DNA from: Zobellia nedashkovskayae
GTDB lineage: Bacteria > Bacteroidota > Bacteroidia > Flavobacteriales > Flavobacteriaceae
Length of the DNA stretch: 64,000 bases
Direction of reading: 5' to 3'
Assembly: GCF_015330125.1 (NCBI RefSeq)
Contig: NZ_JADDXR010000002.1
Span: 992,001 to 1,056,000, forward strand
Shown: piece by piece, positions 42,474-52,020 of the stretch
Position numbering within the stretch: the stretch's first letter is position 1
Layout: every line of letters begins with the position of its first letter
Made by a program: the position numbers and the translations under genes
Notes under the pieces: model-generated
The model's database searches: none
The model's input: the letters and a program-made list of their open reading frames with translations, nothing else
What the model was told of the DNA's origin: nothing

Positions 42474-44759
42474 ATGAAAAGATTTTCCTCCACCATTTCC
42501 TTCCTCCTTTTATTGGCTGCTATATATTGGGGGTTTCATACTTCTATGCCAGTTTATGAAGAAGACTTTTCGGCGCCGGCAAGTTCATTTTCCACAGATC
42601 GTGCGTTAAAACACGTTAAAGAACTTTCTTTAGAGCCCCATGCCATTGGTTTTCCTGCCCATAAGAAAGTACAGGAGTACATTGTTTCTGAGCTTGAAAA
42701 AATGGGACTCCAAACTTCACTACAGACGGGTTATACCATTGGGGATTGGGGAAACATGAGTAAACCGGAGAATATAATTGCCAAAATAGAAGGTAGTGGA
42801 ACAGGTAAGGCATTACTGCTTCTCTCTCATTATGATAGCCACCCACACTCTTCTTTTGGCGCTAGTGATGCGGGTAGTGGTGTTGCTACCGTTTTAGAGA
42901 GCGTAAGAGCCTATCTATCCGAAAGAAAGCAGCCTAGAAATGATATTATCATCTTATTTACAGATGGGGAAGAGTTGAGTCTGAACGGCGCAGACCTCTT
43001 TGTAAACGAACATAAATGGGCAAAAGATATAGGTTTGGTCCTTAATTTTGAGGCCAGGGGTAGCGGTGGACCAAGTTATACTTTCATAGAAACAAACAGA
43101 GGTAACCAACATCTGATACGTGAATTTATTAAGGCCAATCCAAAATACCCAATGGCCAATTCCTTGTACTACAGTATTTATAAAATGCTTCCAAACGATA
43201 CTGACTTGACTGTTTTTAGGGAAGGTAGGGATATTCAAGGGTTTAATTTTGCATTTATAGATGACCATTTTGATTACCACACCGCTCAAGACACCTATGC
43301 GCGTCTAGACAAAAAGACCTTAGCACACCAAGGCAGTTACCTGGCACCTTTACTGGAGCATTTTAGTACTATTGAGCTAAACCAATTAGCAAGCCTAAAC
43401 GACTACGTTTATTTTAACATACCTCTATTTGGTGTTATTTCCTATCCGTTTGATTGGATTTGGCCTATGTTAGCACTAGCCTTTCTATTTTTCGTTTGTA
43501 TTCTAGTCTACGGGTTCAGAAAAAAGACCTTAACAAGTAAAGGAGTTATTATTGGTTTTGTTCCACTGTTCTTGTCCTTAGGTATTAATGGCCTTATTGG
43601 GCATTTCAGTTGGCCCGTTTTAAAACGGATTTACCCAACTTACAATGATATTCTGCATGGTTTCACTTATAACGGCTACGCTTATATTTTTGCATTCGTA
43701 TGCCTTTCTTTAGCCATTTGCTTTGGTATATATCATAAATTCAGAAAAACACCCACGACAGATTTAGTTGTGGCTCCATTAGTTTTATGGCTGATCCTTT
43801 GTGGAGCAGTTGCTCAATATTTACCGGGCGCTAATTTCTTTGTCATCCCTGTATTCGCATTACTTGCCTCATGGTATGTGATTTTGAATCAAAAAGTGCC
43901 CAGTGTACTGCTTATGGTATTTCTAACATTACCGACTATATGGCTGTATACACCTTTAGTTAAAGGTCTCCCTGTAGGATTAGGTCTTAAAATGATGGTT
44001 GGCTGTACTGCATTAGTTACCTTAATTTTCTTTCTGCTTCTTCCTATTTTCGGGATGTACAAGCGTAAAAAAAAGTGGGCCTATTTTGGGCTACTCGCTT
44101 TTGTAGTTACTGTAATATACGCTCATATGCATTCAGGTTTTGATACTGAAAATGGTAAACCAAGCAGTCTGGTATATCTTCTTGACACAGATAAAAACAC
44201 AGCACAATGGGCTAGTTACGACCACGTATTAATTGATTGGAACAAAGCCTTTTTAGAAACGGATAACAAAACTGAACAGAAACTGAATAAAAACACCATT
44301 AGCAGCAAATACAACACGCTATTTAATCGGTCTGCAGATGCCCCATTAAAAGAACTTGAAGGCCCTAAAATTGAAACCCTAAGAGATACGATTATTGGAG
44401 ACAGCAGAACCATAGAACTTTGCATTACACCACAACGCGCAGTAAACCGTTTGGATATCTTTACTGAAAGTATACATCTGGAAAAAGTAAAAATCAATCA
44501 GATTGAGCTTTCTCCCTATTACTTAAAGGATAGAAGAACCAGTAAGTTGGTTACCCATTACATAAGGGACAATGCTTATACCGAGCTTGAAATGACCATA
44601 CCAAAAGATAGTGTTCTTGAGCTCACCTTTAATGAAGCTTCCAATAACCTTTTAAGCCACCCCCTTTTTACAGTACCCGAACGACCAAAAACCAGCATTC
44701 CTATGCCATTTGTGCTTAATGATGCTATTATAACCACTAAAACCATAAAATTTGAATAA
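42474..44759 (+). CDS. M28-family zinc metallopeptidase with C-terminal membrane domain
   Basis: The 761-residue protein has an N-terminal hydrophobic segment and an M28 aminopeptidase domain (about residues 40-310). The zinc ligands are in LSHYDSHP, GASDAGSG, TDGEE, NFEARG and DYHTAQD. From about residue 325 eight or so transmembrane helices follow, then a soluble tail of about 170 residues. The order resembles ERMP1/Pff1-type membrane peptidases. It should remove N-terminal amino acids from peptides on the extracytoplasmic side. Its stop overlaps the next gene by 8 bases. Confidence 0.88.
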   Translation: MKRFSSTISFLLLLAAIYWGFHTSMPVYEEDFSAPASSFSTDRALKHVKELSLEPHAIGFPAHKKVQEYIVSELEKMGLQTSLQTGYTIGDWGNMSKPENIIAKIEGSGTGKALLLLSHYDSHPHSSFGASDAGSGVATVLESVRAYLSERKQPRNDIIILFTDGEELSLNGADLFVNEHKWAKDIGLVLNFEARGSGGPSYTFIETNRGNQHLIREFIKANPKYPMANSLYYSIYKMLPNDTDLTVFREGRDIQGFNFAFIDDHFDYHTAQDTYARLDKKTLAHQGSYLAPLLEHFSTIELNQLASLNDYVYFNIPLFGVISYPFDWIWPMLALAFLFFVCILVYGFRKKTLTSKGVIIGFVPLFLSLGINGLIGHFSWPVLKRIYPTYNDILHGFTYNGYAYIFAFVCLSLAICFGIYHKFRKTPTTDLVVAPLVLWLILCGAVAQYLPGANFFVIPVFALLASWYVILNQKVPSVLLMVFLTLPTIWLYTPLVKGLPVGLGLKMMVGCTALVTLIFFLLLPIFGMYKRKKKWAYFGLLAFVVTVIYAHMHSGFDTENGKPSSLVYLLDTDKNTAQWASYDHVLIDWNKAFLETDNKTEQKLNKNTISSKYNTLFNRSADAPLKELEGPKIETLRDTIIGDSRTIELCITPQRAVNRLDIFTESIHLEKVKINQIELSPYYLKDRRTSKLVTHYIRDNAYTELEMTIPKDSVLELTFNEASNNLLSHPLFTVPERPKTSIPMPFVLNDAIITTKTIKFE

Positions 44760-45555
44760 GAACATAGCCATTATGGGCTGCGGTTGGCTTGGCCTTCCTT
44801 TGGCCCAAAAGTTTATAAAAAAAGGATATAGTGTGAATGGCACGACAACATCAGAAAATAAAATCTCCCTATTAGCCGCAGAAGGTATTCATCCTTTTCT
44901 CATCTCACTTTCGGAAACGGAAATAAAAGGAGATATCAATTCTTTTTTAAGCCGTACCGATGTTTTAATATTAAACGTCCCCCCAAAATTAAGAGGCGAG
45001 AACAAAGAAAACTACGTTAAAAAAATGCAACTGGTACTAAAGGCCATAAAATCCGCTACAGTTCGTAAAATAGTCTTCGTAAGCAGTACATCTGTATATG
45101 GTGATATTGATGGAGAGGTAACCGAAGATACCAAACCCCAACCTTCAACCGAATCCGGAAGACAGCTTTTGGAATGTGAAGAGTTGTTTCAAAACGAACC
45201 GGAACTTGAAACCACCGTTATACGATTTGGAGGTTTGATCGGCCCTAATAGAAATCCGGTTACAATGCTCTCCAAAAGAAAAAACTTAAAGAATGGGAAT
45301 GCGCCTATCAACTTAATTCATTTAAACGATTGTATACGAATCATCTATAAATCGGTAAAGGAAAATTGGGGACAAGATTTGTTTAATGCCGTATTTCCCT
45401 ATCACCCAGATAAAAAAGACTATTACAGCTTACAGGCAATTAAGAATAAGCTTCAATTACCCGAATATGCTAACGATATAGATAAAAAAGGCAAACTTAT
45501 ACGTTCCTACAACCTTACAAACGTTAAAGAGTTTAAGTTTACTACAACGTTGTAG
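44752..45555 (+). CDS. NAD(P)-binding Rossmann protein, YeeZ-like epimerase family
   Basis: The 267-residue protein starts at TTG (44752), overlapping the M28 gene by 8 bases. It has an N-terminal GCGWLGLPLAQKF nucleotide-binding motif, VSSTSVYG, and the later RFGGLIGPNRNP typical of extended-SDR proteins such as YeeZ. The usual catalytic YxxxK is not clear (the corresponding region is SGRQLLECEE), so catalysis is uncertain. Role unknown. Confidence 0.82.
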   Translation: MNKNIAIMGCGWLGLPLAQKFIKKGYSVNGTTTSENKISLLAAEGIHPFLISLSETEIKGDINSFLSRTDVLILNVPPKLRGENKENYVKKMQLVLKAIKSATVRKIVFVSSTSVYGDIDGEVTEDTKPQPSTESGRQLLECEELFQNEPELETTVIRFGGLIGPNRNPVTMLSKRKNLKNGNAPINLIHLNDCIRIIYKSVKENWGQDLFNAVFPYHPDKKDYYSLQAIKNKLQLPEYANDIDKKGKLIRSYNLTNVKEFKFTTTL

Positions 45556-45640
45556 TTAATTTTCACCACAGCTATCTACCATTTCACAACAAACTAATTC
45601 TATAATTGTTAATGAACTGTGCATTTCATCGATAAAAAGG

Positions 45641-45648
45641 TAACTTTG
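45641..45648 (+). promoter_or_regulatory. -7 element (TAACTTTG) upstream of the 123-residue protein
   Basis: TAACTTTG fits TAnnTTTG and lies 24 bases before the ATG at 45673. It argues against the earlier in-frame start at 45619, which would lie upstream of the promoter. Confidence 0.5.
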
Positions 45649-45672
45649 GTATATAAATTAAAACTATTTGCC

Positions 45673-46044
45673 ATGGAAGATTCAGGTTTAAGAAGCCGGA
45701 TTCTGATAGAAATAAAGAATCTGATTGCTTCAAGCTGTACCAAGCAAAAAGTTCCCCCAAAAATGAAAAAGTTGCATGTATCGATTTTGAAAAATCATTA
45801 CAATGCGGCAAACGTGTCTATGGATTATCATAGACGCAGGGTTGAGATGGACATTATTATGGATGATAAAGATTATGACCCTAAAACGGTAAATCTTTCT
45901 ATTCCCACATTACATACCAACCTGTGGTTTAAAAATTTATATGATTTTTTAGTATCATGTATTGATCAAGACCCTAAAAGCTTAGCGCTTTATGCTATGC
46001 TTTTAAAATCGTATAAAAACAACGAGAATTCACTTGTTGCTTAG
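45673..46044 (+). CDS. conserved hypothetical protein
   Basis: This 123-residue soluble protein is basic at its N-terminus (SSCTKQKVPPKMKKLHVSILKNHYN) with a YDPKTVNLSIPTLHTNLWF segment. No family motif is recognised and it has no signal peptide. It is followed by a clear terminator, so it forms its own transcript. The start is chosen by the -7 element at 45641-45648. Confidence 0.65.
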   Translation: MEDSGLRSRILIEIKNLIASSCTKQKVPPKMKKLHVSILKNHYNAANVSMDYHRRRVEMDIIMDDKDYDPKTVNLSIPTLHTNLWFKNLYDFLVSCIDQDPKSLALYAMLLKSYKNNENSLVA

Positions 46045-46065
46045 TACAAACAACCAGACCGACAT

Positions 46066-46094
46066 AAAAAGGATGCCTTAGGGCATCCTTTTTT
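46066..46094 (+). terminator. rho-independent terminator
   Basis: AAAAAGGATGCC and GGCATCCTTTTTT form a 12-bp stem with a four-base loop and a U-run, 21 bases after the preceding stop. Confidence 0.92.
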
Positions 46095-46134
46095 CATTAT
46101 GCTTTTATTCACAGTTACATACAGATAATATTGC

Positions 46135-46142
46135 TAATTTTG
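46135..46142 (+). promoter_or_regulatory. -7 element (TAATTTTG) upstream of the TPR gene
   Basis: TAATTTTG fits the TAnnTTTG consensus 41 bases before the TPR protein start; a clean -33 TTG is not seen. Confidence 0.45.
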
Positions 46143-46183
46143 CAAACCGCAACCAAAACGATAGAATCGTAAAATAGCAACAC

Positions 46184-46894
46184 ATGAAAAAATTAATTAT
46201 CGTACTGCTTTTGAGCATAAGTTTTTCCGCCACAGCACAATCTAAAAGCGACTTGCAAAAGCATTATGAGGCCTTTTATCAAGAAATGAGAGTTCAAGGA
46301 GATGTAAACGGCGTAATTAGTGCGCTTACCCATCTTAATGTAATTGACCCTTCTGATCAGCGAAAAGACACCTTGGCATTCGTCTATGCGAACAATAATC
46401 AGCATATGCAGGCATTGAATACCATTGGTATTGAAAAGAAAGCAACAGATTCTGATATGGCCGTTCAGGTAAAAGCTATTTCATTAAAAGCTTTGGGCCA
46501 ACCCAAGCGAGCATTAGAGCAATTTGAAGAACTTTTCAAAAGAACTCCTAACCCTTATTTGGCATATGAACTTGCTGATCTAAAGATTCAAACGGGAGCA
46601 AATTCTGAGGCTGTTACCAATATTGATTATGGAATGGCAAATGCAAAAGATGATATGAAATATGCTTTCTATGAGAGACAACAACCTTACGAGGTTCCTC
46701 TAAAAGCTGCATTTCTTCATTTAAAGGCACTTACTATTTATGATAACAATAGTGGTGATATAGATGCTGCAATAGCAAAAATAGATGAGGCTCTTGCTAT
46801 AGACCCTAATTTTAACTTGGCTAGTTTAAGTAAACAAGCTCTTGAATCTAGAAAGAATCCGCCAGCGGTTGCAGAGCCTGAAAAGAAGCAATAA
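46184..46894 (+). CDS. secreted TPR protein
   Basis: The 236-residue protein has a signal peptide ending at TAQS (about residue 20). Three to four tetratricopeptide-like repeats follow (for example ISALTHLNVIDPSDQRKDTLAFVYANN, QPKRALEQFEELFKRTPNPYLAYELADLK, IDAAIAKIDEALAIDPNFNLAS). A short Lys/Pro-rich tail ends it. It should mediate protein contacts in the periplasm. Single gene with its own promoter and terminator. Confidence 0.85.
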   Translation: MKKLIIVLLLSISFSATAQSKSDLQKHYEAFYQEMRVQGDVNGVISALTHLNVIDPSDQRKDTLAFVYANNNQHMQALNTIGIEKKATDSDMAVQVKAISLKALGQPKRALEQFEELFKRTPNPYLAYELADLKIQTGANSEAVTNIDYGMANAKDDMKYAFYERQQPYEVPLKAAFLHLKALTIYDNNSGDIDAAIAKIDEALAIDPNFNLASLSKQALESRKNPPAVAEPEKKQ

Positions 46895-46918
46895 ATTTAT
46901 TTTCTGAAAGACATTTTT

Positions 46919-46955
46919 ACCGCGCATAGCCACCAAGCTTTGCGCGGTTTTTTTT
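46919..46955 (+). terminator. rho-independent terminator
   Basis: ACCGCGCA pairs with TGCGCGGT across a 14-base loop and is followed by eight T. It ends the TPR gene. Confidence 0.88.
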
Positions 46956-47047
46956 ATAACCATCTGTTCATTTTAGTTTAACAATGACCCTTTATAAATA
47001 TTGGAACTTTAAGCCCATCTTTAATAACCTTTAATCCAATACTTACG

Positions 47048-48349
47048 ATGAAAAAACTAATGCTGCTCTGTGTAGGCCTTTGCCTCTTAAATTCTTGTGA
47101 CTACATTGATGATTTTATAGGCGACACACCAGAACCAATTTCCGTTTCTCCAACAACAATCCTTAAGAATAATATTCAGTATCCCTTACCCCATTCCGTA
47201 TTATCTACCATAAATAGCAACGTCGAAATCAGAAATGGTGGTTTTGGCTCTGGCGCTACGGCTCACCCTAACAATGAAGATGAGTTTTATGCCATTACTG
47301 ATCGCGGACCGAATACTAACTTCTTAGAAGGGAAAAAATTTCCGGTTGCAGATTACACACCACGTATCGGACATTTTGCGGTAACAGCATCAGGAGAAAT
47401 TACACTTCTACAGTCAATTCTTTTAAAAGACCCTTCTGGTAAATTAATTACGGGCATACCTAACCCTGAAGGAAAAGGAGCCACCGGAGAAATACCTTAT
47501 GATGCTTCAGGAAATAAAATTGCTTTTGACGACTTCGGTTTAGATTCTGAGGGGATTGTAGCACTTAAGGATGGTACTTTTTGGGTTTCTGATGAGTACG
47601 GACCTCATATAGTTCATTACTCAGCTAACGGTGTTCAATTAGAACGGATATCTCCTACTGGAGTCAATGAAGGAACGGGAGACCGTAAATTGCCAGCTGT
47701 CTTTGCCAAAAGAAGAGCAAATAGGGGAATGGAAGGTCTTGCCATCACACCAGACGAAAAGACCTTGGTAGGCATTATGCAATCTACCCTGTACAACCCA
47801 GAGAAAATTCAATCTAACATCACACGTATTGTTACCTTTAATTTGGAAACAGGATACACAAAACAATTCGTTTACGTTCAGGAAGAAGCCAATCTTTCCA
47901 ACTCAGAAATTACTGCCATTTCCAATACAGAGTTTTTAGTAGTAGAACGCGATGGTAAATTCGCCGGCGAGGAAGCTGCTCAAAAACACATTTATAAAAT
48001 TAACCTAAGTGGAGCTACGGATATTAGTGGTATCAACCCAGAGGAAGAGTTTGGATTAATGATTGGTGATAAAACCATAGAACAAGCCACTCCAGAAGAA
48101 TTAACTGCGGCTAATATTGTTCCCGTTCATAAAGAATTAGTGATTGACTTGGTAGCCGAATTAGGTTACCCTCACGATAAGCTAGAAGGCATATGGATTA
48201 TGGACAACAATACGCTTGGTTTTATAAACGATGATGATTTTGCTGTGTCAGATAATGATGGAGACGGTGTTATAGAACAAAAAATATTACCAGGGAGCAC
48301 AGACATAGATGCCAGTTCCTTGTATATGGTGAAAGCCAATTTTAAATAA
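47048..48349 (+). CDS. esterase-like/phytase-family lipoprotein
   Basis: The 433-residue protein has a lipoprotein signal (CLLNSC, Cys17). The domain is the beta-propeller 'esterase-like activity of phytase' family: FGSGATAHPNNEDEFYAITDRGPNTNF, DSEGIVALKDGTFWVSDEYGPHIVHY and NRGMEGLAITPDEKTLVGIMQS. Asp-rich FINDDDFAVSDNDGDG near the end may bind calcium. Members are thought to hydrolyse phosphate or other esters outside the cell. It is a single gene. Confidence 0.88.
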   Translation: MKKLMLLCVGLCLLNSCDYIDDFIGDTPEPISVSPTTILKNNIQYPLPHSVLSTINSNVEIRNGGFGSGATAHPNNEDEFYAITDRGPNTNFLEGKKFPVADYTPRIGHFAVTASGEITLLQSILLKDPSGKLITGIPNPEGKGATGEIPYDASGNKIAFDDFGLDSEGIVALKDGTFWVSDEYGPHIVHYSANGVQLERISPTGVNEGTGDRKLPAVFAKRRANRGMEGLAITPDEKTLVGIMQSTLYNPEKIQSNITRIVTFNLETGYTKQFVYVQEEANLSNSEITAISNTEFLVVERDGKFAGEEAAQKHIYKINLSGATDISGINPEEEFGLMIGDKTIEQATPEELTAANIVPVHKELVIDLVAELGYPHDKLEGIWIMDNNTLGFINDDDFAVSDNDGDGVIEQKILPGSTDIDASSLYMVKANFK

Positions 48350-48373
48350 ACCTATCTTACCTAATACATATAG

Positions 48374-48408
48374 AAAGCGGCTTACCCATTCTGGTGTAGG
48401 TCGCTTTT
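48374..48408. terminator. terminator between convergent genes
   Basis: AAAGCG at 48374-48379 pairs with CGCTTT near 48402-48407, with inner pairing GCTTAC/GTAGGT. A TTTTAT run follows on the + strand. It serves the phytase-like gene and perhaps the lipoprotein on the other strand. Confidence 0.6.
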
Positions 48409-48412
48409 ATTC

Positions 48413-48907
48413 TTAGAAGTCTAAAATCAAATCCGTATCTAAAGTGTTATTCACTACAACGTTGAACTGGTTCCGGAAAGCATTATATGCTTCCATCATT
48501 TGAACAACAGATTCATGCGGGTCTATTCTATAAAATAAATCGCCCTTTACCTTAAGCATATAAGTTTTAAATACTTTTTGACGACTTTTTACCTGTGGAA
48601 TATTGAATTCTTTGGGGTAGGTTGATTCTTCCAATTGGTTTTGCTTGGTAATCATTTCTTCTATGACCAGGCGTAAATCTTCCCTATTGGCAACCGTATG
48701 AAGCGCATCAAAACTAGTTTCAAAAGATGCAAATTCTATCCAATTGTCTAGAATAGCTTGTGCTTTTGGTTTTATTGGAAGCTTCTTTGCCCATTTTTCA
48801 CTCCTTAATTCTTGGGCACTCGCATCCTCTACGACCAATTCTTGTTTCTGTTCTTTACAGGCTAGTGCCAATACGAGCATCAAACTAAAGAAAAAGATTC
48901 TTTTCAT
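48413..48907 (-). CDS. small lipoprotein, unknown function
   Basis: The 164-residue protein from MKRIFFF (ATG at 48907) has a lipoprotein signal with lipobox LALAC (Cys17). The mature part is helical and acidic (KAQAILDNWIEFASFETSFDALH) and ends VVVNNTLDTDLILDF. I recognise no family. It is divergent from the threonine dehydrogenase gene. Confidence 0.72.
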   Translation of the reverse strand: MKRIFFFSLMLVLALACKEQKQELVVEDASAQELRSEKWAKKLPIKPKAQAILDNWIEFASFETSFDALHTVANREDLRLVIEEMITKQNQLEESTYPKEFNIPQVKSRQKVFKTYMLKVKGDLFYRIDPHESVVQMMEAYNAFRNQFNVVVNNTLDTDLILDF

Positions 48908-48971
48908 AAAGCGAATGTACAAATTTTAAGAAGCGCTATCTTTATTCCTCAATTCATTTAACGAGATATTA

Positions 48972-49913
48972 ATGGAAAAATCTATTCTAATTATAGGTGC
49001 TTGTGGCCAAATAGGTACTGAGCTAACTATGGCGCTACGCGACACTTACGGCAATGAAAGTGTAATTGCCAGTGATATTCGTGAGGGTAATGAAAATTTG
49101 ATGGATTCCGGCCCATTTGAGATTTTAGATGCCACGGATTATGATTCTCTTGAAGAGATTGTAGCCTATTATGAAATTACCGAAATCTACCTAATGGCAG
49201 CTATGTTGAGCGCTACAGCAGAAAAATTTCCTATGCGTGCTTGGAATTTGAATATGAATTCGCTCTTCAACGTCCTTAACCTAGCCAAAGAGAGAAAAAT
49301 AGACAAAATATTCTGGCCTTCCAGTATTGCCGTTTTTGGACCTAACACACCAAAAGAAAACACTTTGCAGAGCACCATAATGGAACCAAGTACCGTCTAC
49401 GGCATAAGTAAGCAATCAGGAGAACGCTGGTGCGATTATTACTTTCACAAGTTTGGAGTTGATGTACGGAGTATTCGTTATCCTGGGTTAATTAGTTGGA
49501 AAACCATGCCTGGTGGTGGAACTACAGATTATGCGGTAGAAATCTACCACAAAGCATTATCAAAAAAAGCATATACATGCTTTTTAAAAGAGGATACCGA
49601 ATTACCTATGATGTTTATGGACGATGCCATTAAAGCCACTTTACAGCTAATGGAAACCGATTCCGAAAACGTAAAAGTTCGCTCTTCTTATAATCTATCG
49701 GCAATGAACTTTACGCCTTCTCAAATAGCGAAAAGCATTCAAAACCATATTCCCGATTTTAAAATGTCTTATGAACCAGATTTTCGTCAGGCAATAGCTG
49801 ATTCTTGGCCTAGTAGCATTAATGATCAAGAAGCAAGACGTGATTGGGGTTGGAAAGCAGAATATGACCTCAAAAAAACCACGAAAGAGATGTTGGGAAA
49901 TTTGGCTCCCTAA
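48972..49913 (+). CDS. SDR-type L-threonine 3-dehydrogenase
   Basis: The 313-residue extended SDR has the NAD motif GACGQIGTEL (residues 9-18), the catalytic Tyr-Lys in STVYGISKQSGE, and RSIRYPGLISW. The GGGTTDYAVEIY segment is characteristic of the SDR-type threonine dehydrogenases (distinct from zinc-dependent Tdh). It oxidises L-threonine to 2-amino-3-ketobutyrate with NAD+. The length is normal. Single gene with a terminator. Confidence 0.88.
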   Translation: MEKSILIIGACGQIGTELTMALRDTYGNESVIASDIREGNENLMDSGPFEILDATDYDSLEEIVAYYEITEIYLMAAMLSATAEKFPMRAWNLNMNSLFNVLNLAKERKIDKIFWPSSIAVFGPNTPKENTLQSTIMEPSTVYGISKQSGERWCDYYFHKFGVDVRSIRYPGLISWKTMPGGGTTDYAVEIYHKALSKKAYTCFLKEDTELPMMFMDDAIKATLQLMETDSENVKVRSSYNLSAMNFTPSQIAKSIQNHIPDFKMSYEPDFRQAIADSWPSSINDQEARRDWGWKAEYDLKKTTKEMLGNLAP

Positions 49914-50009
49914 GTCAAAGACCCAACATTCTATCGTAATAAATTAAAAACCATTTAACCCAAAGTACAACCCGTCTACAGGCTAAAAAAGTTTTTAAAG
50001 TCACATCCC

Positions 50010-50039
50010 AAAAATGCTAGTTCTGTATCTAGCATTTTT
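50010..50039. terminator. bidirectional terminator
   Basis: AAAAATGCTAG and CTAGCATTTTT form an 11-bp perfect stem with an 8-base loop between convergent genes. Confidence 0.88.
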
Positions 50040-50055
50040 GAAATGTTTAGTACTG

Positions 50056-52008
50056 TTATTTTTTTGCGTTGCGAACCTCATCAACTTGTTTGGAAACGAT
50101 AATGAAATTAGACCGTCTGTTTTCCAAATGCTTTTGGTCACTACATTTTACGCCATTGGCACATTCATTCTTTAGTTGGTACTCCCCATAACCGTGGGCA
50201 CTTTCAATTCTATCCGCATCAATACCTTTTGAAAGTAAGTAGCGTCTAGTAGACTTTGCCCTACTATCCGATAGCTCCAAATTATACGAATCAGAACCTC
50301 TGGCATCTGTATGTGATTCAATTTTAATCTTAATTTCAGGGAATGTTTCCATCGCAAAAAGCACCTTTTCCAGTTCTATTTCTGCCCTTGTAGTGATATC
50401 GGATTTATCGTACTCAAAATAGATGGGATTCACCTTAATTTTTTCCATATCACCATCTTTTTCTACCAAACTATCAAAAGGAGTTAAATACACTTTGTTA
50501 TCCTTGGAAGGTGCTTCAGGATTTTCTCCTGTTTCAATAATTACGGTTTCTTTAGAAAATCCCGCTCTTGAAAAGACCAATGTATTTTTTTTATTACACG
50601 GAAGTATTATCTCATAATAACCGGAATCATCCGTTCTATAAATAGAAACTAATTCATCTACTGAATTTTTGAGTTCTACATTGGCATCTACAATAGGTTC
50701 GCCTGTTAGCTTGTTCAATACGTATCCTGAATACTCTAAACAATCTGTTGCTTTCACTTTTTCAAAGCGATAAATATCATCATCGCCTTTACCTCCAGAA
50801 CGGTTAGAAGCAAAATATCCGTTACCCTTTTTATTTTCTCGTATGAATGAAAAGTCATCCATATTACTATTCAAAGGCTTGCCCATGTTAAGTGGTAAAG
50901 AATACTCGGTCTTAGAAGAAATTATTGAACCAAAAATATCCAATCCTCCAAGTCCGTAATGACTATCTGATGAAAAATACAACACCTCATTATTCACAAA
51001 AGGAAACATTTCTCTACCACGTGTGTTTATTGTAGAACCCAAGTTCATAGGGTCTGACAGTACATCTCCATCATTATTCAAGTCAACCACATAAATATCG
51101 CTTTCTCCGAATCCTCCTGGCATGTTAGACGTAAAATACAAATGTTTCCCGTCGGGACTTAGTGCCGGATGTCCACAAGAATACTCTTTACTGTTAAAAC
51201 TCAACGAGGTTATATTAATAAGTTCATTATTATGTATCGTTCCCCTTAAGATTTGCATGTTAGACAAGCCATCATCATTGGCACTCAACTTGTTTTTCTT
51301 CTTAAGGTAATTGCGCGTAAAGTATACCGTTTGTCCGTCCCAAGAGAACGTCAAAGTTGCATCATGATAAGAAGATTCCAAATTTTCTAAATATTTTTCC
51401 GGAATGTAGTTTGAATTATTTGGCTTAGTAATATAGAGGTCTAAATAAGGCTGTTTGTTCCATGGATACAATTCTCCGTTAGACTTGACAGTATCTCTAG
51501 CCGAAGCGAAGATTAATCCATCGTTAAAAAACATAGGTCCAAAATCTGATTTTCTACTATTAAAAGGCAGATTCTTTGTGGTATATTTCTCTTTTTGACT
51601 TAGCATGCTATCCAAATGCTTTTTTTGAGACAACATCATGTTCAACCTATCTTCATCTGTATAAAAATCTCTTAACAATTCATCCGCCTTTTCATTCTGC
51701 ATACTTGCTTTAAGGCTTTGTACTAATTTAATAATGTTGCCTTCGCCAACTTCCTTGCCCTTAATGCTATATAATTTCTCATACCACTTAACTGCTTCTT
51801 GATACCTGTTCATATTAAAATAGCTATCCGCCAAATGCTGAATAACATCTAGAGAAGGTCTTTTTTTCTCTGCCGCTAGATCGCTATATAAATCAATTGC
51901 TTTGTCAAATTTAAAATCTTCAAAATAGGCATTTGCTTTTTCTTCCTTACTCTGAGCAGTAACCATAAGGCATGTACCCATAAATATATATAGTACTAGT
52001 TTTTTCAT
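50056..52008 (-). CDS. OmpA-family protein with TPR, PD40 and CarboxypepD_reg domains
   Basis: The 650-residue protein has a signal peptide ending at TAQS. The order is: TPR repeats (about residues 20-110), PD40/WD40-like propeller blades (about 160-400; HPALSPDGKHLYFTSNMPGG), a carboxypeptidase-regulatory-like beta sandwich (about 425-495; GYVLNKLTGEPIVDANVEL), and a C-terminal OmpA peptidoglycan-binding domain (IKIESHTDARGSDSYNLELSDSRAKSTRRYL). This is the architecture of proteins encoded next to PorP/SprF in gliding and type IX secretion loci. It should link the outer membrane to the wall. It lies 12 bases after the porP-like gene. Confidence 0.9.
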   Translation of the reverse strand: MKKLVLYIFMGTCLMVTAQSKEEKANAYFEDFKFDKAIDLYSDLAAEKKRPSLDVIQHLADSYFNMNRYQEAVKWYEKLYSIKGKEVGEGNIIKLVQSLKASMQNEKADELLRDFYTDEDRLNMMLSQKKHLDSMLSQKEKYTTKNLPFNSRKSDFGPMFFNDGLIFASARDTVKSNGELYPWNKQPYLDLYITKPNNSNYIPEKYLENLESSYHDATLTFSWDGQTVYFTRNYLKKKNKLSANDDGLSNMQILRGTIHNNELINITSLSFNSKEYSCGHPALSPDGKHLYFTSNMPGGFGESDIYVVDLNNDGDVLSDPMNLGSTINTRGREMFPFVNNEVLYFSSDSHYGLGGLDIFGSIISSKTEYSLPLNMGKPLNSNMDDFSFIRENKKGNGYFASNRSGGKGDDDIYRFEKVKATDCLEYSGYVLNKLTGEPIVDANVELKNSVDELVSIYRTDDSGYYEIILPCNKKNTLVFSRAGFSKETVIIETGENPEAPSKDNKVYLTPFDSLVEKDGDMEKIKVNPIYFEYDKSDITTRAEIELEKVLFAMETFPEIKIKIESHTDARGSDSYNLELSDSRAKSTRRYLLSKGIDADRIESAHGYGEYQLKNECANGVKCSDQKHLENRRSNFIIVSKQVDEVRNAKK

Positions 52009-52020
52009 GATTGTAGGTTT